Source: Methylomonas methanica
Lineage (GTDB): Bacteria > Pseudomonadota > Gammaproteobacteria > Methylococcales > Methylomonadaceae
Assembly (NCBI GenBank): GCA_001644045.1
Contig: LUUF01000061.1
Coordinates: 1-62,263, forward strand
Direction: 5' to 3'
Length of the DNA stretch: 62,263 bases
Below are positions 54,465 to 62,004 of the stretch, piece by piece. Every line of letters starts with the position of its first letter. Position 1 is the stretch's first letter. The notes beneath the pieces were generated by a model, which worked only from the letters and a program-made list of their open reading frames with translations, ran no database searches and was not told where the DNA came from. Both the position numbers and the translations under genes were made by a program.

Positions 54465-54754
54465 TGCGTACCCCCTTTGCGTTTTGCGTAATGGTGCGCC
54501 TTTACAGTGGCTTCAATATCGGCGCACTCAGCAATTGCGGCATTGATAGCGCCGCCAATAATTTTCTCACTAGCCCGCTCTGTGCTGTCGAAATGGAACG
54601 ATAGCATGAACAAGATACCATTAAGGCGTTCGGCCATCTTAAGCAGGGTGTCAGTAATACTAATATCTTCGCCAAGTTCAGCGAGGTCTAGTCGATGTTT
54701 TAGCAGATTGGTGTTTTCTGTGCGGATTTCGGCCTGGTTTGCTTCGGTTGTCAT
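54461..54754 (-). CDS. Small helical island protein
   Basis: This 97-residue protein is rich in Ala, Glu and Ile, with heptad-like Leu/Ile spacing in the first half and a basic end (His-His-Tyr-Ala-Lys-Arg-Lys). No known motif is visible. It is the first normal-length gene after the structured leader 54796-55039, with AGGAAT as ribosome site, and is coupled to the 54183 gene. Expression is probably set by that leader. Confidence 0.6.
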   Translation of the reverse strand: MTTEANQAEIRTENTNLLKHRLDLAELGEDISITDTLLKMAERLNGILFMLSFHFDSTERASEKIIGGAINAAIAECADIEATVKAHHYAKRKGGTQ

Positions 54755-54834
54755 AGCGGTATTCCTATTCTGAGAAAGTGAAACCGCCGCCCATTGGTAC
54801 TAATCGCCGGGCGACGTGGTTAAGTGAGTTAGTA

Positions 54835-54927
54835 CTACCGCGAATAGGTGCGGCCAGCCGCTAAGCTGCCCAAATAACCACGCCATAACAAGTAAGCACG
54901 GCAGATGCCATGCAGAATGACGCGCAT
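54835..54927 (-). CDS. Possible 30-residue leader peptide
   Basis: The frame starts one base after the T run of the leader terminator and encodes a basic, hydrophobic peptide rich in Arg, Leu, Gly and Tyr (Arg-Val-Ile-Leu-His-Gly-Ile-Cys-Arg-Ala-Tyr-Leu-Leu-Trp-Arg). Similar short peptides are found in the leaders of P4-type islands near ash/icd genes. In-frame codons continue upstream through the terminator to a TAG, and read Lys-Asn-Ala-Thr-Leu-Ala-Cys-Gly-Phe-Phe. It may be a translated leader or only a by-product of the RNA structure. Confidence 0.35.
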   Translation of the reverse strand: MRVILHGICRAYLLWRGYLGSLAAGRTYSR

Positions 54928-54951
54928 AAAAAAGCCACAGGCTAAGGTGGC
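54928..54951. terminator. Bidirectional terminator in the island leader
   Basis: GCCAC/GTGGC stem with an 8-base loop. Read on the minus strand it is followed by six T, and read on the plus strand by GTTTTT. It lies between the promoter-like region and the first genes, as expected for an attenuator. Confidence 0.7.
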
Positions 54952-55164
54952 GTTTTTCGCCTATTCAAAACGGGGTACTAATCCCGGTCGCCAATGTGGG
55001 CGACGGAATGATACTGTGCTTTTTTGATGTGTCTGTCAATAGTGCCAAGGAATTATATTTGCTTTGCACATTAAGCTATAAGGATAAGCGCGAATTCAGC
55101 GCTTCCTTAAATGTTGAACCGTTATTTTTTGAGTTACCTAGACTAAATTCTAAGAGAAAAATTA

Positions 55165-55709
55165 ATGATTAAAACTAAAAAAATAGTAATGGTGATTTTT
55201 TCGGCAGCGTGTATTTTTCTGGCTGAAACTGCAAATGCTTATATAGTATTAAACGAAGTGGATTTCTTTAATATTTACTCCGACCAACAAACATAATTGA
55301 CAGAGACCCTTTGCGCACGAATGCTTGGTCTGTTAGAGGCTTTTTTGGGTCGGGACAGTTTTGGGATGATTCATCTTTGGGTTTTGAAAGAGGTCTTGAC
55401 ACTGCTTTTCCTATTCTTATGACTGGCGGTAATCTTCTTTCGTTGCTAGAGCCAATTAATGGCGATGCTATACCTGTTGCGATTCATACAGATAATGGAT
55501 TCTTTGGTATTATTCCAGACAACGAAACAGACGGGTTTTTCCTATTAAAAGGGGCTAGGGAAATTTATAATATTCAAAGTGTGACCCCAATCATTCCAGT
55601 TTCTATACCAGATTTAGTCTCGATGTGGCTCTTGGGAATTGGTATCGGGTTTTTAGCCATGATAATCAAAGAACAATCACGGTATAAAACCCTGATAGAG
55701 ATTAACTAA
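55165..55709 (+). pseudogene. Frame-broken exported protein, PEP-CTERM-like end
   Basis: From the ATG at 55165 a 43-residue frame encodes a clear signal peptide (Ala-Glu-Thr-Ala-Asn-Ala) and stops at 55296. An overlapping frame, open from 55272, encodes about 145 residues to 55709. Together they make one exported protein if a single base is gained or lost between 55272 and 55293. The C terminus has Ile-Pro-Asp-Leu-Val-Ser, a hydrophobic helix and a basic Lys/Arg tail, resembling a PEP-CTERM sorting signal. The coding is AT-rich. It is probably a recently inactivated cargo gene, and the only plus-strand gene in the island. Confidence 0.5.
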
Positions 55710-55755
55710 GAAAAATAGTCACAATAGTCTGGATGCTTCCAGTTAATGCTTGGCC

Positions 55756-56304
55756 TCATATACCTATCATTCGCTTGTAAGCATCAGCCGGGGAAATGTC
55801 TGTATTCTGCTCGACGGGCTTGTTGGCCTCGCTTTCTGCGACCCTCTCTATAGCCGCCTTATTTGCATTAAGCAGATTGATAGCAACCGTCGCTGAGTCG
55901 TTTCCAACTCGCGTTAGCTTTGCGATAGTAGCTAGGTCTTCTTCGTTTGGGCGGTCCTTGTCCAGCTTAATCGCCTTTCTGTTCGCAATGATTGATAGCT
56001 CGTTGAAGGTCATTGACCCAAGCTTTGCACCACTAGCTAAATTCGCACTGATAGCCATCAAATCATTAGCCAATGTGCGCGCACTAATTTGCGCACTAAT
56101 CGGAAGACTCCTAAAATTTTCCTCAGCCTCAACTAACTGATTTGCAACATGCTTTATCTTGTTTACTTGCGCACCAATTTTTTTGCGCACAGCAGATTCA
56201 GCAATACCAAACTCCCTAGACAGAGGCCTGACCTTTTCACCGGCCAAAACCCTTCTCTCTATCTCTTCCCATTGCCTATCAGTTAAAGGTGATTTTCTTC
56301 CCAT
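55756..56304 (-). CDS. Putative phage small terminase subunit
   Basis: The 182-residue protein begins Met-Gly-Arg-Lys-Ser-Pro-Leu-Thr and has a helix-turn-helix (about 8-45, Pro-Leu-Ser-Arg-Glu-Phe-Gly-Ile-Ala-Glu-Ser-Ala-Val-Arg). A helical middle with Asn-Asp-Leu-Met-Ala-Ile-Ser and a C-terminal oligomer-like part follow. This plan, and my recall of similar proteins next to large terminase genes in prophages, suggest a TerS-type DNA recogniser. No large subunit is present, which fits a satellite that redirects helper packaging. It is third in the 57896-55756 operon. A plain transcription factor is the alternative. Confidence 0.5.
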   Translation of the reverse strand: MGRKSPLTDRQWEEIERRVLAGEKVRPLSREFGIAESAVRKKIGAQVNKIKHVANQLVEAEENFRSLPISAQISARTLANDLMAISANLASGAKLGSMTFNELSIIANRKAIKLDKDRPNEEDLATIAKLTRVGNDSATVAINLLNANKAAIERVAESEANKPVEQNTDISPADAYKRMIGI

Positions 56305-56326
56305 GCTAGTCGTCCAATCTTTTAAA

Positions 56327-57529
56327 CTAAAGGTCGTTATTCAGAATTAATCTATTTCTAATCTGAAAAACACGCTCCTTTTGTTGTTCTGGTGTCATAC
56401 GATTTAACTGCTCATTATCTTCCGGCTGCAAGTAAGGAATCATAATGTCTAGCAGTTTTCCAGGGTCTTGTTCTGACAAAATCGCTTGCTTGATTGCGGC
56501 TTGGGCTAATCCTCCGGCTGCGGGTTGTTCCATTTGTCTTGGTGCGCCGACTCTTTCCGCTGCCTGAGCTAGATTTTGTGGGATAGAGCCTTGTTCTTGA
56601 GTAGGCTGTTGTAGTTGTGCCTGTTGCTGCTTTTTCGCGCCTAGAGACTTGTCCAGCGCGGCAAGCTCGTTGCTTCCTTGGCCTGAACCGCCATCAATCA
56701 CTTGTCCGGTTCTCGGGTCTTTGTAGGACATAGTTTTAGTCTCATTGCCCATAGCGTCTTTGGAGTATGTTTCAAACGGAAGGTAATTATCCCTTACGTT
56801 CTGGTCTTCTTTCTGCTTGCCGCCTCCGACGAATCTAGCCGCTGTTTCAAGAACAGAGTTTGGTATTGCCACTTGATTTCCGCCTGACATTAGCGGTGCC
56901 GATTTCTCGCCATCGAACCCATACAACATGGTTTTCCCATTAACATTCTGTGCGGTAATTTTCTTGTAATTCCCGTCAAATCCACCAACCATTTGCTTTA
57001 TTACATCAGCATTAGGCGTTACATCAACCCGGCCTTGGTCGTCTGGTTCCAGCATGCTTAGATGGTTGCCGAAGTTAGCTAGAGCAGTCTGCCTATCAAC
57101 AATTGCCCTAGCCGCGCTTCTGTCTTGGTTGCTCTGGTCAAATTGCTGCTTATGCCGCTGTTCTGCTGCCGACCTCAAGCTAAATTCTCTGTCGTCATTA
57201 GCTTGACCTGCCGATAGCTTTCCTTGCTCAATGTTGAGCCTTTGCTGTTCCATGTCGTTTGTAATAGCTTGCTGGTCTGCTGCCGCCGCATTGGAGGCTA
57301 CAAGGTTTTCTTGCGCCAACCCTCTCGCTTGTTGAGCGTCTGCAAGCGACATTTGATGCTGAGCAATCTGTCCCGCCTGATTTATGCTTTCAGAAGCGGC
57401 CCGATTTAGGCCGTGTTGGGCAATGAGTTCAGCATCTCTACTTGCCGCCGCGTCCTTTTCTTGAGCTGTTTCGGCTAAATTGTAGTGACTGTATTTGCTT
57501 GGTTCAAAATTAGATAGTTGGATTGCCAT
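56327..57529 (-). CDS. Ala/Gln-rich phage-virion-like protein
   Basis: From the ATG at 57529 (AAGGAAA upstream) the product is 400 residues. Residues 20-155 are a long Gln/Ala/Asp-rich helical region with heptads. A globular middle follows (about 160-270, Leu-Leu-Tyr-Gly-Phe-Asp-Gly-like turns), then Gln-rich low complexity (about 300-345). It resembles internal or ejection proteins of podoviruses in composition, but I cannot name a family. It follows the 118-residue gene by ten bases and precedes the TerS-like gene by 22. Confidence 0.5.
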   Translation of the reverse strand: MAIQLSNFEPSKYSHYNLAETAQEKDAAASRDAELIAQHGLNRAASESINQAGQIAQHQMSLADAQQARGLAQENLVASNAAAADQQAITNDMEQQRLNIEQGKLSAGQANDDREFSLRSAAEQRHKQQFDQSNQDRSAARAIVDRQTALANFGNHLSMLEPDDQGRVDVTPNADVIKQMVGGFDGNYKKITAQNVNGKTMLYGFDGEKSAPLMSGGNQVAIPNSVLETAARFVGGGKQKEDQNVRDNYLPFETYSKDAMGNETKTMSYKDPRTGQVIDGGSGQGSNELAALDKSLGAKKQQQAQLQQPTQEQGSIPQNLAQAAERVGAPRQMEQPAAGGLAQAAIKQAILSEQDPGKLLDIMIPYLQPEDNEQLNRMTPEQQKERVFQIRNRLILNNDL

Positions 57530-57539
57530 GATATTTTCC

Positions 57540-57896
57540 TTAATGAATGGTTGGGCTGATTGATAGTTGCATAAAATCATTTAGGCATTGGGTTATATCG
57601 GCCCGACTATCTGGATTATCTGTCTTATCGTCGCCCACACCGGAGCCAACAAGGTTATTCATAATGTTTTCGTAGTCGGTGACGTAGTTTTGCATTTCCT
57701 TAATATCGGCGGTCAAGGCGTCCATAATTGGCTGCGCATTTTCGCCAAAGTCATTTGCATATCGTAGATAACCGTTATAAATTAATTCAATATTATCGAT
57801 ATATGCTTGGCTTGCTTGGTCATCGCCTGCCATAACTCGGTCGAATAAAAGTTGCGAAGTTTTTTGAATTTGTTGTGGTGGTATTTTTTCTTTCAT
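57540..57896 (-). CDS. Small acidic island protein
   Basis: The 118-residue protein is acidic and rich in Asp, Gln and Asn, helical at first (Gln-Gln-Ile-Gln-Lys-Thr-Ser-Gln-Leu-Leu) with a Gly/Asp-rich loop near residue 85. No motif is recognised. It has a strong ribosome site (GGGAGGCGAGG) and heads the three-gene phage-like operon. The 327-base gap before it holds the iterons and its promoter. It may be a chaperone or scaffold partner of the next gene product. Confidence 0.55.
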   Translation of the reverse strand: MKEKIPPQQIQKTSQLLFDRVMAGDDQASQAYIDNIELIYNGYLRYANDFGENAQPIMDALTADIKEMQNYVTDYENIMNNLVGSGVGDDKTDNPDSRADITQCLNDFMQLSISPTIH

Positions 57897-58077
57897 AGCC
57901 TCGCCTCCCGACGATTTAAGTATTGGTAATTCAATTACTATTGTACGCTTATCCGGTCTTTCTAATTGTTTGTCGCCTCTCAGTGTGTAGTTAGCGTTTA
58001 AAATAACTCTGCTCCCGACTTTCTAAGTAATATCTCAGGACTTAATAAAATACTTAACCCCATTGGTATATTATAAA

Positions 58078-58223
58078 GGTGTCCGAATACCGGGAAGAGG
58101 TATGGTAAAAATACCTCTGACTTGTCCGAATACCGGGAAGTTTTGGGGATTGTTCCCGCTATGGGGACAAGTCATAAAAAACCTTGTCCGCATACCGGGA
58201 ACGCTTGTCCATATACCGGGAAG
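58078..58223. repeat. Five phased iterons, candidate origin
   Basis: Five 20-base copies of CTTGTCCGAATACCGGGAAG-like sequence start at 58078, 58121, 58152 (inverted), 58183 and 58204. The steps of 43, 31, 31 and 21 bases are close to 4, 3, 3 and 2 turns of the helix, so all copies face one side. A hairpin (AGAGGTAT/ATACCTCT, 58096-58118) lies between the first two, and an AT-rich stretch (58035-58077) adjoins. The last copy touches the stop codon of the winged-helix gene. This is the layout of a replication origin or of a cooperative operator. Confidence 0.7.
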
Positions 58224-58694
58224 TCATTTTGATTTTTCCTGCATGGCTTCCCACTTCTTAACAAACCACTTTTCCCGTTTTTCTGCGTTCTCAGGCTTCC
58301 ATAGGTTTGACGCTACTCTGGTTGGCGGTACATCCAACTTTCCTTGGCAATCATCTATCGACTGCCAAGTAATCGCATATAAAGAGCATTGGTTTCGGCC
58401 TCCCTGCCGTGTTCTCTCAATGAAGCCATAAGCAATATTTTCAGTTATGGCTTCGTCGATACTTCCCCGAGATTTCCAGCCAAACAACTTCATTATCCCA
58501 GGCGCTGCCGACAGATTGCCGTTATTCGAGCCGTTGTACTGAGCCGTCAGATCGTCGAGAAAATGAGCAGCCTTATGACTCAATACCGAAGCGGGTGATG
58601 GTGTGCCCGTCACGAAGTTTGGCCGAAAAATATGATGCGGCTTTGCCGAGAAGCTGTGATTTTCCGACCGTTTGGGGTGTTTTTGGGAGGCCAA
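58224..58694 (-). CDS. Winged-helix protein, candidate iteron-binding initiator
   Basis: The 156-residue frame begins at TTG 58694; a downstream start is possible. After a basic, His/Ser-rich lead, residues about 38-110 look like a winged helix: Leu-Ser-His-Lys-Ala-Ala-His-Phe-Leu-Asp-Asp-Leu, Tyr-Asn-Gly-Ser-Asn-Asn-Gly-Asn-Leu-Ser, a helix, then Gly-Phe-Ile-Glu-Arg. Such proteins are common in satellites and phages. The C-terminal 40 residues are basic. The iteron array begins at its stop codon, so it may bind those sites as a replication protein or regulator. Confidence 0.6.
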   Translation of the reverse strand: MASQKHPKRSENHSFSAKPHHIFRPNFVTGTPSPASVLSHKAAHFLDDLTAQYNGSNNGNLSAAPGIMKLFGWKSRGSIDEAITENIAYGFIERTRQGGRNQCSLYAITWQSIDDCQGKLDVPPTRVASNLWKPENAEKREKWFVKKWEAMQEKSK

Positions 58695-58845
58695 GCCTAA
58701 TCACCACAAGCCATTCGCCACCATGCGGTAAATCGGATAAATTCCAGCTTGACGCGTTTGGCTGATTCTGTAGAATGGCTTTGTAGTTTCTGTGTTTTGG
58801 TTTGCTCGGTGTTGGCGCACCGAGTTAACTTATCAATATTATTCA

Positions 58846-59463
58846 TTATGCCGCCTTGTTTGTTGCTTGGGCTTCAAACTCATCAACTGCCTTGCATAAG
58901 GCTTTGATACGCTCCAATAAATCCGGCGTAAACTCTGCAAATAGTTCATAACGGGTAAATTTTGCTTTTCTCTGGACAACGTCCTTTGTCTGGCAAACTT
59001 CATCATGGTCAACGATGACCCAACCCTTTTCGCGTAACTTATCCACAAACGCGCCAAGCCTGTATGAATGACGCGCCCAATCGAAGTCTCGATGAGACTG
59101 CATGATGCCAGCAGGGAAAAAGCGGCGAAGCGTTCCTGCTTCCAGGCTGTTAATTCTGGGGAATATCACATTGATAGAATCCAAAACCGGCTTGGTATCG
59201 TTGTAATCGGCACAGGTAATATGGCGACTATGGTCGCGAATGACTTTAGAGACAATCATTTCGCCCCCCCCTGTAAGCAAGTCTTTAATAATTGAAACAG
59301 GCCAAGCTAATCGGCCATTGATTCTAATTGGTCGAAGCGGGCCGTCGTCCATACAAGACCATTTTCTAAGCGTCTGCGGTGCTCGGTTAAGATAAAATGC
59401 CGCCTGATTTGTGGTTACTGTGGGCGTGTTTATCGAATTGATACATGGAAATTGCTCTATCAT
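58846..59463 (-). CDS. AlpA-like regulator fused to second domain across a G8 tract
   Basis: The 205-residue protein starts with a MerR/AlpA-like helix-turn-helix (residues 17-65: Thr-Thr-Asn-Gln-Ala-Ala-Phe-Tyr-Leu...Leu-Arg-Lys-Trp, then a wing with Pro-Ile-Arg-Ile-Asn-Gly-Arg-Leu-Ala-Trp-Pro). The second part (69-205) is a separate basic, winged-helix-like domain of unknown family. The join is a run of eight G (minus strand, 59271-59264). Directly after it, an ATG at 59259 with this G run as ribosome site could start the second domain alone. AlpA-type proteins control integrase or excision genes in satellites. The ATG at 59463 has AAGGGG upstream. Confidence 0.65.
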   Translation of the reverse strand: MIEQFPCINSINTPTVTTNQAAFYLNRAPQTLRKWSCMDDGPLRPIRINGRLAWPVSIIKDLLTGGGEMIVSKVIRDHSRHITCADYNDTKPVLDSINVIFPRINSLEAGTLRRFFPAGIMQSHRDFDWARHSYRLGAFVDKLREKGWVIVDHDEVCQTKDVVQRKAKFTRYELFAEFTPDLLERIKALCKAVDEFEAQATNKAA

Positions 59464-59791
59464 TTAAACCCCTTTGTCTCGCGACAATTATGTGATATAG
59501 TGCCTCATGGCGTTGATTTTTTCTTCTAGCCATGTCTAATTATACATGTTAATTAAACACTGTTAAATTAAATGAGAAAAAATATATCCCTCTAAATTTT
59601 TTTGGTCCGCTCGGTGGCTATTCATCCAGGCTTTAGGCGCATGCTATATCAGCACTGCCGTTCACGACACATAACAAAATTACGCGAGAATCTCTAAGCT
59701 GCACATTTGCCTAAAGTAATGCCTACAACCGGTTTGGGCAAAATGTCTTCTTTTAAAATGCTGCCTGGATGGAGTGAATTAAACACAGCTT
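59464..59791. other. Promoter region of the AlpA-like gene
   Basis: This stretch has no convincing gene. Near 59525-59570 there is AT-rich DNA with TAATTA repeats seven bases apart and an ATGT...ACAT dyad, which could be an operator. Bases 59640-59791 are the downstream part of the antitoxin gene. I see no clear terminator. Confidence 0.35.
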
Positions 59792-60070
59792 TTACGACAC
59801 CACCAACTTGCAACCCAATGCCTCGACAATTTTTGCAATGGTTTCAAAGCGGGGGTTGCCATCATCAGCCAAGGATTTATAAAGACTGGCTCTTGTTACG
59901 CCGGCTTGCTTGGCAACTTCGGTCATACCTTTGGCGCGGGCTGCGGTGTTTAATGCGTGGATAAAATCGGACACATCGCCGTTGGCTGCTGTTTCACGCA
60001 AAAAGGCCTGAATATCAGCGTCGGTTTCCAGATGTTCGGCAATGTCGAACGAGGTGATGGTTTCACTCAT
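59792..60070 (-). CDS. HigA-type antitoxin (XRE helix-turn-helix)
   Basis: The product is 92 residues from the ATG at 60070. It belongs to the addiction-module antidote type: an N-terminal toxin-binding part, Phe-Ile-His-Ala-Leu-Asn-Thr-Ala-Ala-Arg, then an XRE helix-turn-helix (Glu-Val-Ala-Lys-Gln-Ala-Gly-Val-Thr-Arg-Ala-Ser-Leu-Tyr-Lys) and Ala-Leu-Gly-Cys-Lys-Leu. It should neutralise the toxin encoded three bases upstream and repress the pair. Toxin-first order matches higBA-like loci. Confidence 0.85.
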   Translation of the reverse strand: MSETITSFDIAEHLETDADIQAFLRETAANGDVSDFIHALNTAARAKGMTEVAKQAGVTRASLYKSLADDGNPRFETIAKIVEALGCKLVVS

Positions 60071-60072
60071 GG

Positions 60073-60372
60073 TCAATTCTCCAGACTTTTCAAAATGGTT
60101 TGGGCTTTTTCAATATCCCTGTCTTGGGTGGATTTGTCGCCGCCAACCAGCAATAGAATTACCTGCTGATTGCGTACCGTGTAATAAATCCGCAGGCCCG
60201 CACCAAAGAAGCAGCGCAATTCAAACAAATCGGCGGATAAAGGCTTGTAGTCTCCAAAATGGCCGTTTTCCATTCGCGCTAGCCGTGACAGCAATTGGTT
60301 TTTGACTGTCCGGTCTTTCAATCCAGATAGCCATCGGTTAAAAGTTTGGGTACTCTGCAATTCGTATTTCAT
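60073..60372 (-). CDS. RelE/ParE-superfamily toxin
   Basis: This 99-residue protein has the RelE-type start Phe-Asn-Arg-Trp-Leu-Ser-Gly-Leu-Lys-Asp, Arg-Leu-Ala-Arg-Met-Glu-Asn-Gly-His-Phe-Gly-Asp, and the strand pair Leu-Arg-Ile-Tyr-Tyr-Thr-Val...Leu-Leu-Leu-Val-Gly-Gly-Asp-Lys. This subgroup is often annotated as addiction-module killer protein, probably an mRNA interferase. It lies just downstream of the integrase and would stabilise the island against loss. Confidence 0.85.
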   Translation of the reverse strand: MKYELQSTQTFNRWLSGLKDRTVKNQLLSRLARMENGHFGDYKPLSADLFELRCFFGAGLRIYYTVRNQQVILLLVGGDKSTQDRDIEKAQTILKSLEN

Positions 60373-60417
60373 GGATTACTGTATCTTAAAGGAAACACTT
60401 GTCAAGTGATATGGTCG

Positions 60418-61731
60418 CTATTTGACGACACGCAAGCCTTGCACCTGCTCAGATTGCGCAAATTCGACGCCTGCCTGTTCCAATATCCAAGCCTCGTATT
60501 TGCCGTGCCAAATAGCTAAAAGTTCAAGCGGTCGGCTTTTGTAATGGCGTTCGGCGGTGGCGTTTGGTTTGTGTCCCATAATTTGCGCGACTACACCGAC
60601 CGGCATTTCTACCCATTCGGCCAAGCTGGCAAAGGTGCGGCGTAATCCGTGCAAAGTGACATGCTCCAGGCCAGCGGCATCAAGGGCTCGATTGTGGGCA
60701 ATACGGGGCTCTGCCAGCTTTCCATCTGCGGCGGTGGGGCTACTGAATACCCATTGATTGCGCCGGGGCAGGGCGGTTATCAGGCTGGATACATGAGGTG
60801 TTAATGGAATCATGCGGCCTTCATCTTCGACCTTGTCCTTTACCCACATGCCGCCAATTTTGAAATTAACATCGGTCCATTTCAGTTCGGCCAACTCTTC
60901 GCGCCTGGCTCCAGTAAGTAATAAGCCTTGCAGGTAGGCACTGATAATGGGGTTGCTCAGGTCGCGGACCGCTGCAAACCAGTCTTGCAATTGAGCAAGA
61001 TGTAATACGTCAAGCGTTTTCGATTGTCGGCTGGGTACTTTCTTTCTGAGGCCTTGATTCTCGACCGCCAGCACGTCAATCAGTGTTTTATAGTCCTTTT
61101 GCTGCCCACACCAACGCCAGAACGCACGGAACATTTCGAAGCCTTGGCGGGCATTATTGGCGCGGGCTTGTGCTTCCCGTATTTGCCAGTCTGTAAGCAC
61201 CTCGGCGCTTATATCAACCATGCGCATCCGTAACAGCGGATAAAGTACACCCTGTACCGTTTTGCCTGTGCCGCGCTTTTTGGGTTGTCCGCCCGCTTGT
61301 GACAGGTTTTGATGGTCTTTTAGGTGGCGTTCGCCCCAACAGCCTGTGTTATTTGCAATGTAATCATTCCAAGCCGTTTGAACTGTAATGGTGTTGCGGA
61401 TAGCTTCGGCTTTTGCCTGTTCTCTAGCTGCTTCGTCCTGTGCTGCTTGTTCAGCTTTTTTCTGGCGGGGGTCGTGGCCTTGGTCAATTAAACCCTGCAA
61501 GCGCCTTGCTTCTTCTCGCACAGCCTCTATTGTCCATGTTGCCGGCTTACCGATGGTAACGCGAATGGGTGAGCCGGTAGCGAGACGACTTTGAAGGATG
61601 TACTGCTTCGAACCTCCTGGGGAAGCTTTGAGCCCCAAGCCAGGCTGCTCAGTGTCCCACATAAATTCGGATGATTTGCCGGATGCACATTTGAATGAAT
61701 CAACCCGGCCTGCCGTGAATTTGATACGCAT
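60418..61731 (-). CDS. int: Tyrosine integrase of the island
   Basis: The 437-residue recombinase has an N-terminal arm-binding domain (about 1-90, DUF4102-like), a core-binding domain (about 115-220) and a catalytic domain. The catalytic residues are Arg276 (Thr-Gly-Ala-Arg), His361 and Arg364 (His-Gly-Leu-Arg), His387 (Met-Gly-His-Lys) and the nucleophile Tyr397 (Arg-His-Tyr). It is read away from the right attachment repeat, 179 bases from it, and should integrate and excise the island at tRNA-fMet. Its start region carries paired GTAAGC sites that may let it regulate itself. Confidence 0.93.
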   Translation of the reverse strand: MRIKFTAGRVDSFKCASGKSSEFMWDTEQPGLGLKASPGGSKQYILQSRLATGSPIRVTIGKPATWTIEAVREEARRLQGLIDQGHDPRQKKAEQAAQDEAAREQAKAEAIRNTITVQTAWNDYIANNTGCWGERHLKDHQNLSQAGGQPKKRGTGKTVQGVLYPLLRMRMVDISAEVLTDWQIREAQARANNARQGFEMFRAFWRWCGQQKDYKTLIDVLAVENQGLRKKVPSRQSKTLDVLHLAQLQDWFAAVRDLSNPIISAYLQGLLLTGARREELAELKWTDVNFKIGGMWVKDKVEDEGRMIPLTPHVSSLITALPRRNQWVFSSPTAADGKLAEPRIAHNRALDAAGLEHVTLHGLRRTFASLAEWVEMPVGVVAQIMGHKPNATAERHYKSRPLELLAIWHGKYEAWILEQAGVEFAQSEQVQGLRVVK

Positions 61732-61765
61732 TTGACTACTCCCAAAAGTCTTACCGGGAAAACCA

Positions 61766-61782
61766 GTAAGCAGATAGTAAGC
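61766..61782. repeat. Paired GTAAGC sites upstream of the integrase gene
   Basis: Two GTAAGC hexamers start 11 bases apart, 35-51 bases before the integrase start. They match the pair near the left repeat in sequence and spacing. The rest of the 61783-61909 gap is AT-rich and would hold the int promoter. Confidence 0.5.
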
Positions 61783-61909
61783 AAATTATATCAACAATTG
61801 GGAATTTATAGAAATACCGCGACAACAAAATAATTGCGTAAACGACTGTTATTTATTGTTTTTAATCGGCTTTAACAACATCAATCAACACGGATAAATC
61901 TTATTTTGT

Positions 61910-62004
<95 letters not shown>

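Larger units (their letters stand above)
54796..55039 (-). promoter_or_regulatory. Structured leader with P4-like immunity layout
   Basis: Minus-strand order: TTGACA (55039-55034) with candidate -10 boxes; hairpin GTCGCC/GGCGAC (55004-54987); hairpin CGGG/CCCG holding GATTAGTACC (copy A, 54983-54974); terminator hairpin (54951-54928); a 30-codon frame; GTACTAA (54835-54829); a second GATTAGTACC (copy C, 54805-54796). GTACTAA is complementary to TTAGTAC within both copies. This A-B-C order matches the seqA-seqB-seqC layout of phage P4, where a small CI RNA pairs with the two sites to cause early termination. The analogy is inferred from layout. Confidence 0.6.

Noticed and set aside
58078-58223. 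CRISPR array
   Set aside because: The repeats are only 20 bases, one copy is inverted, the spacers are unequal (1-23 bases), and no cas genes are near. Helical phasing fits iterons better.
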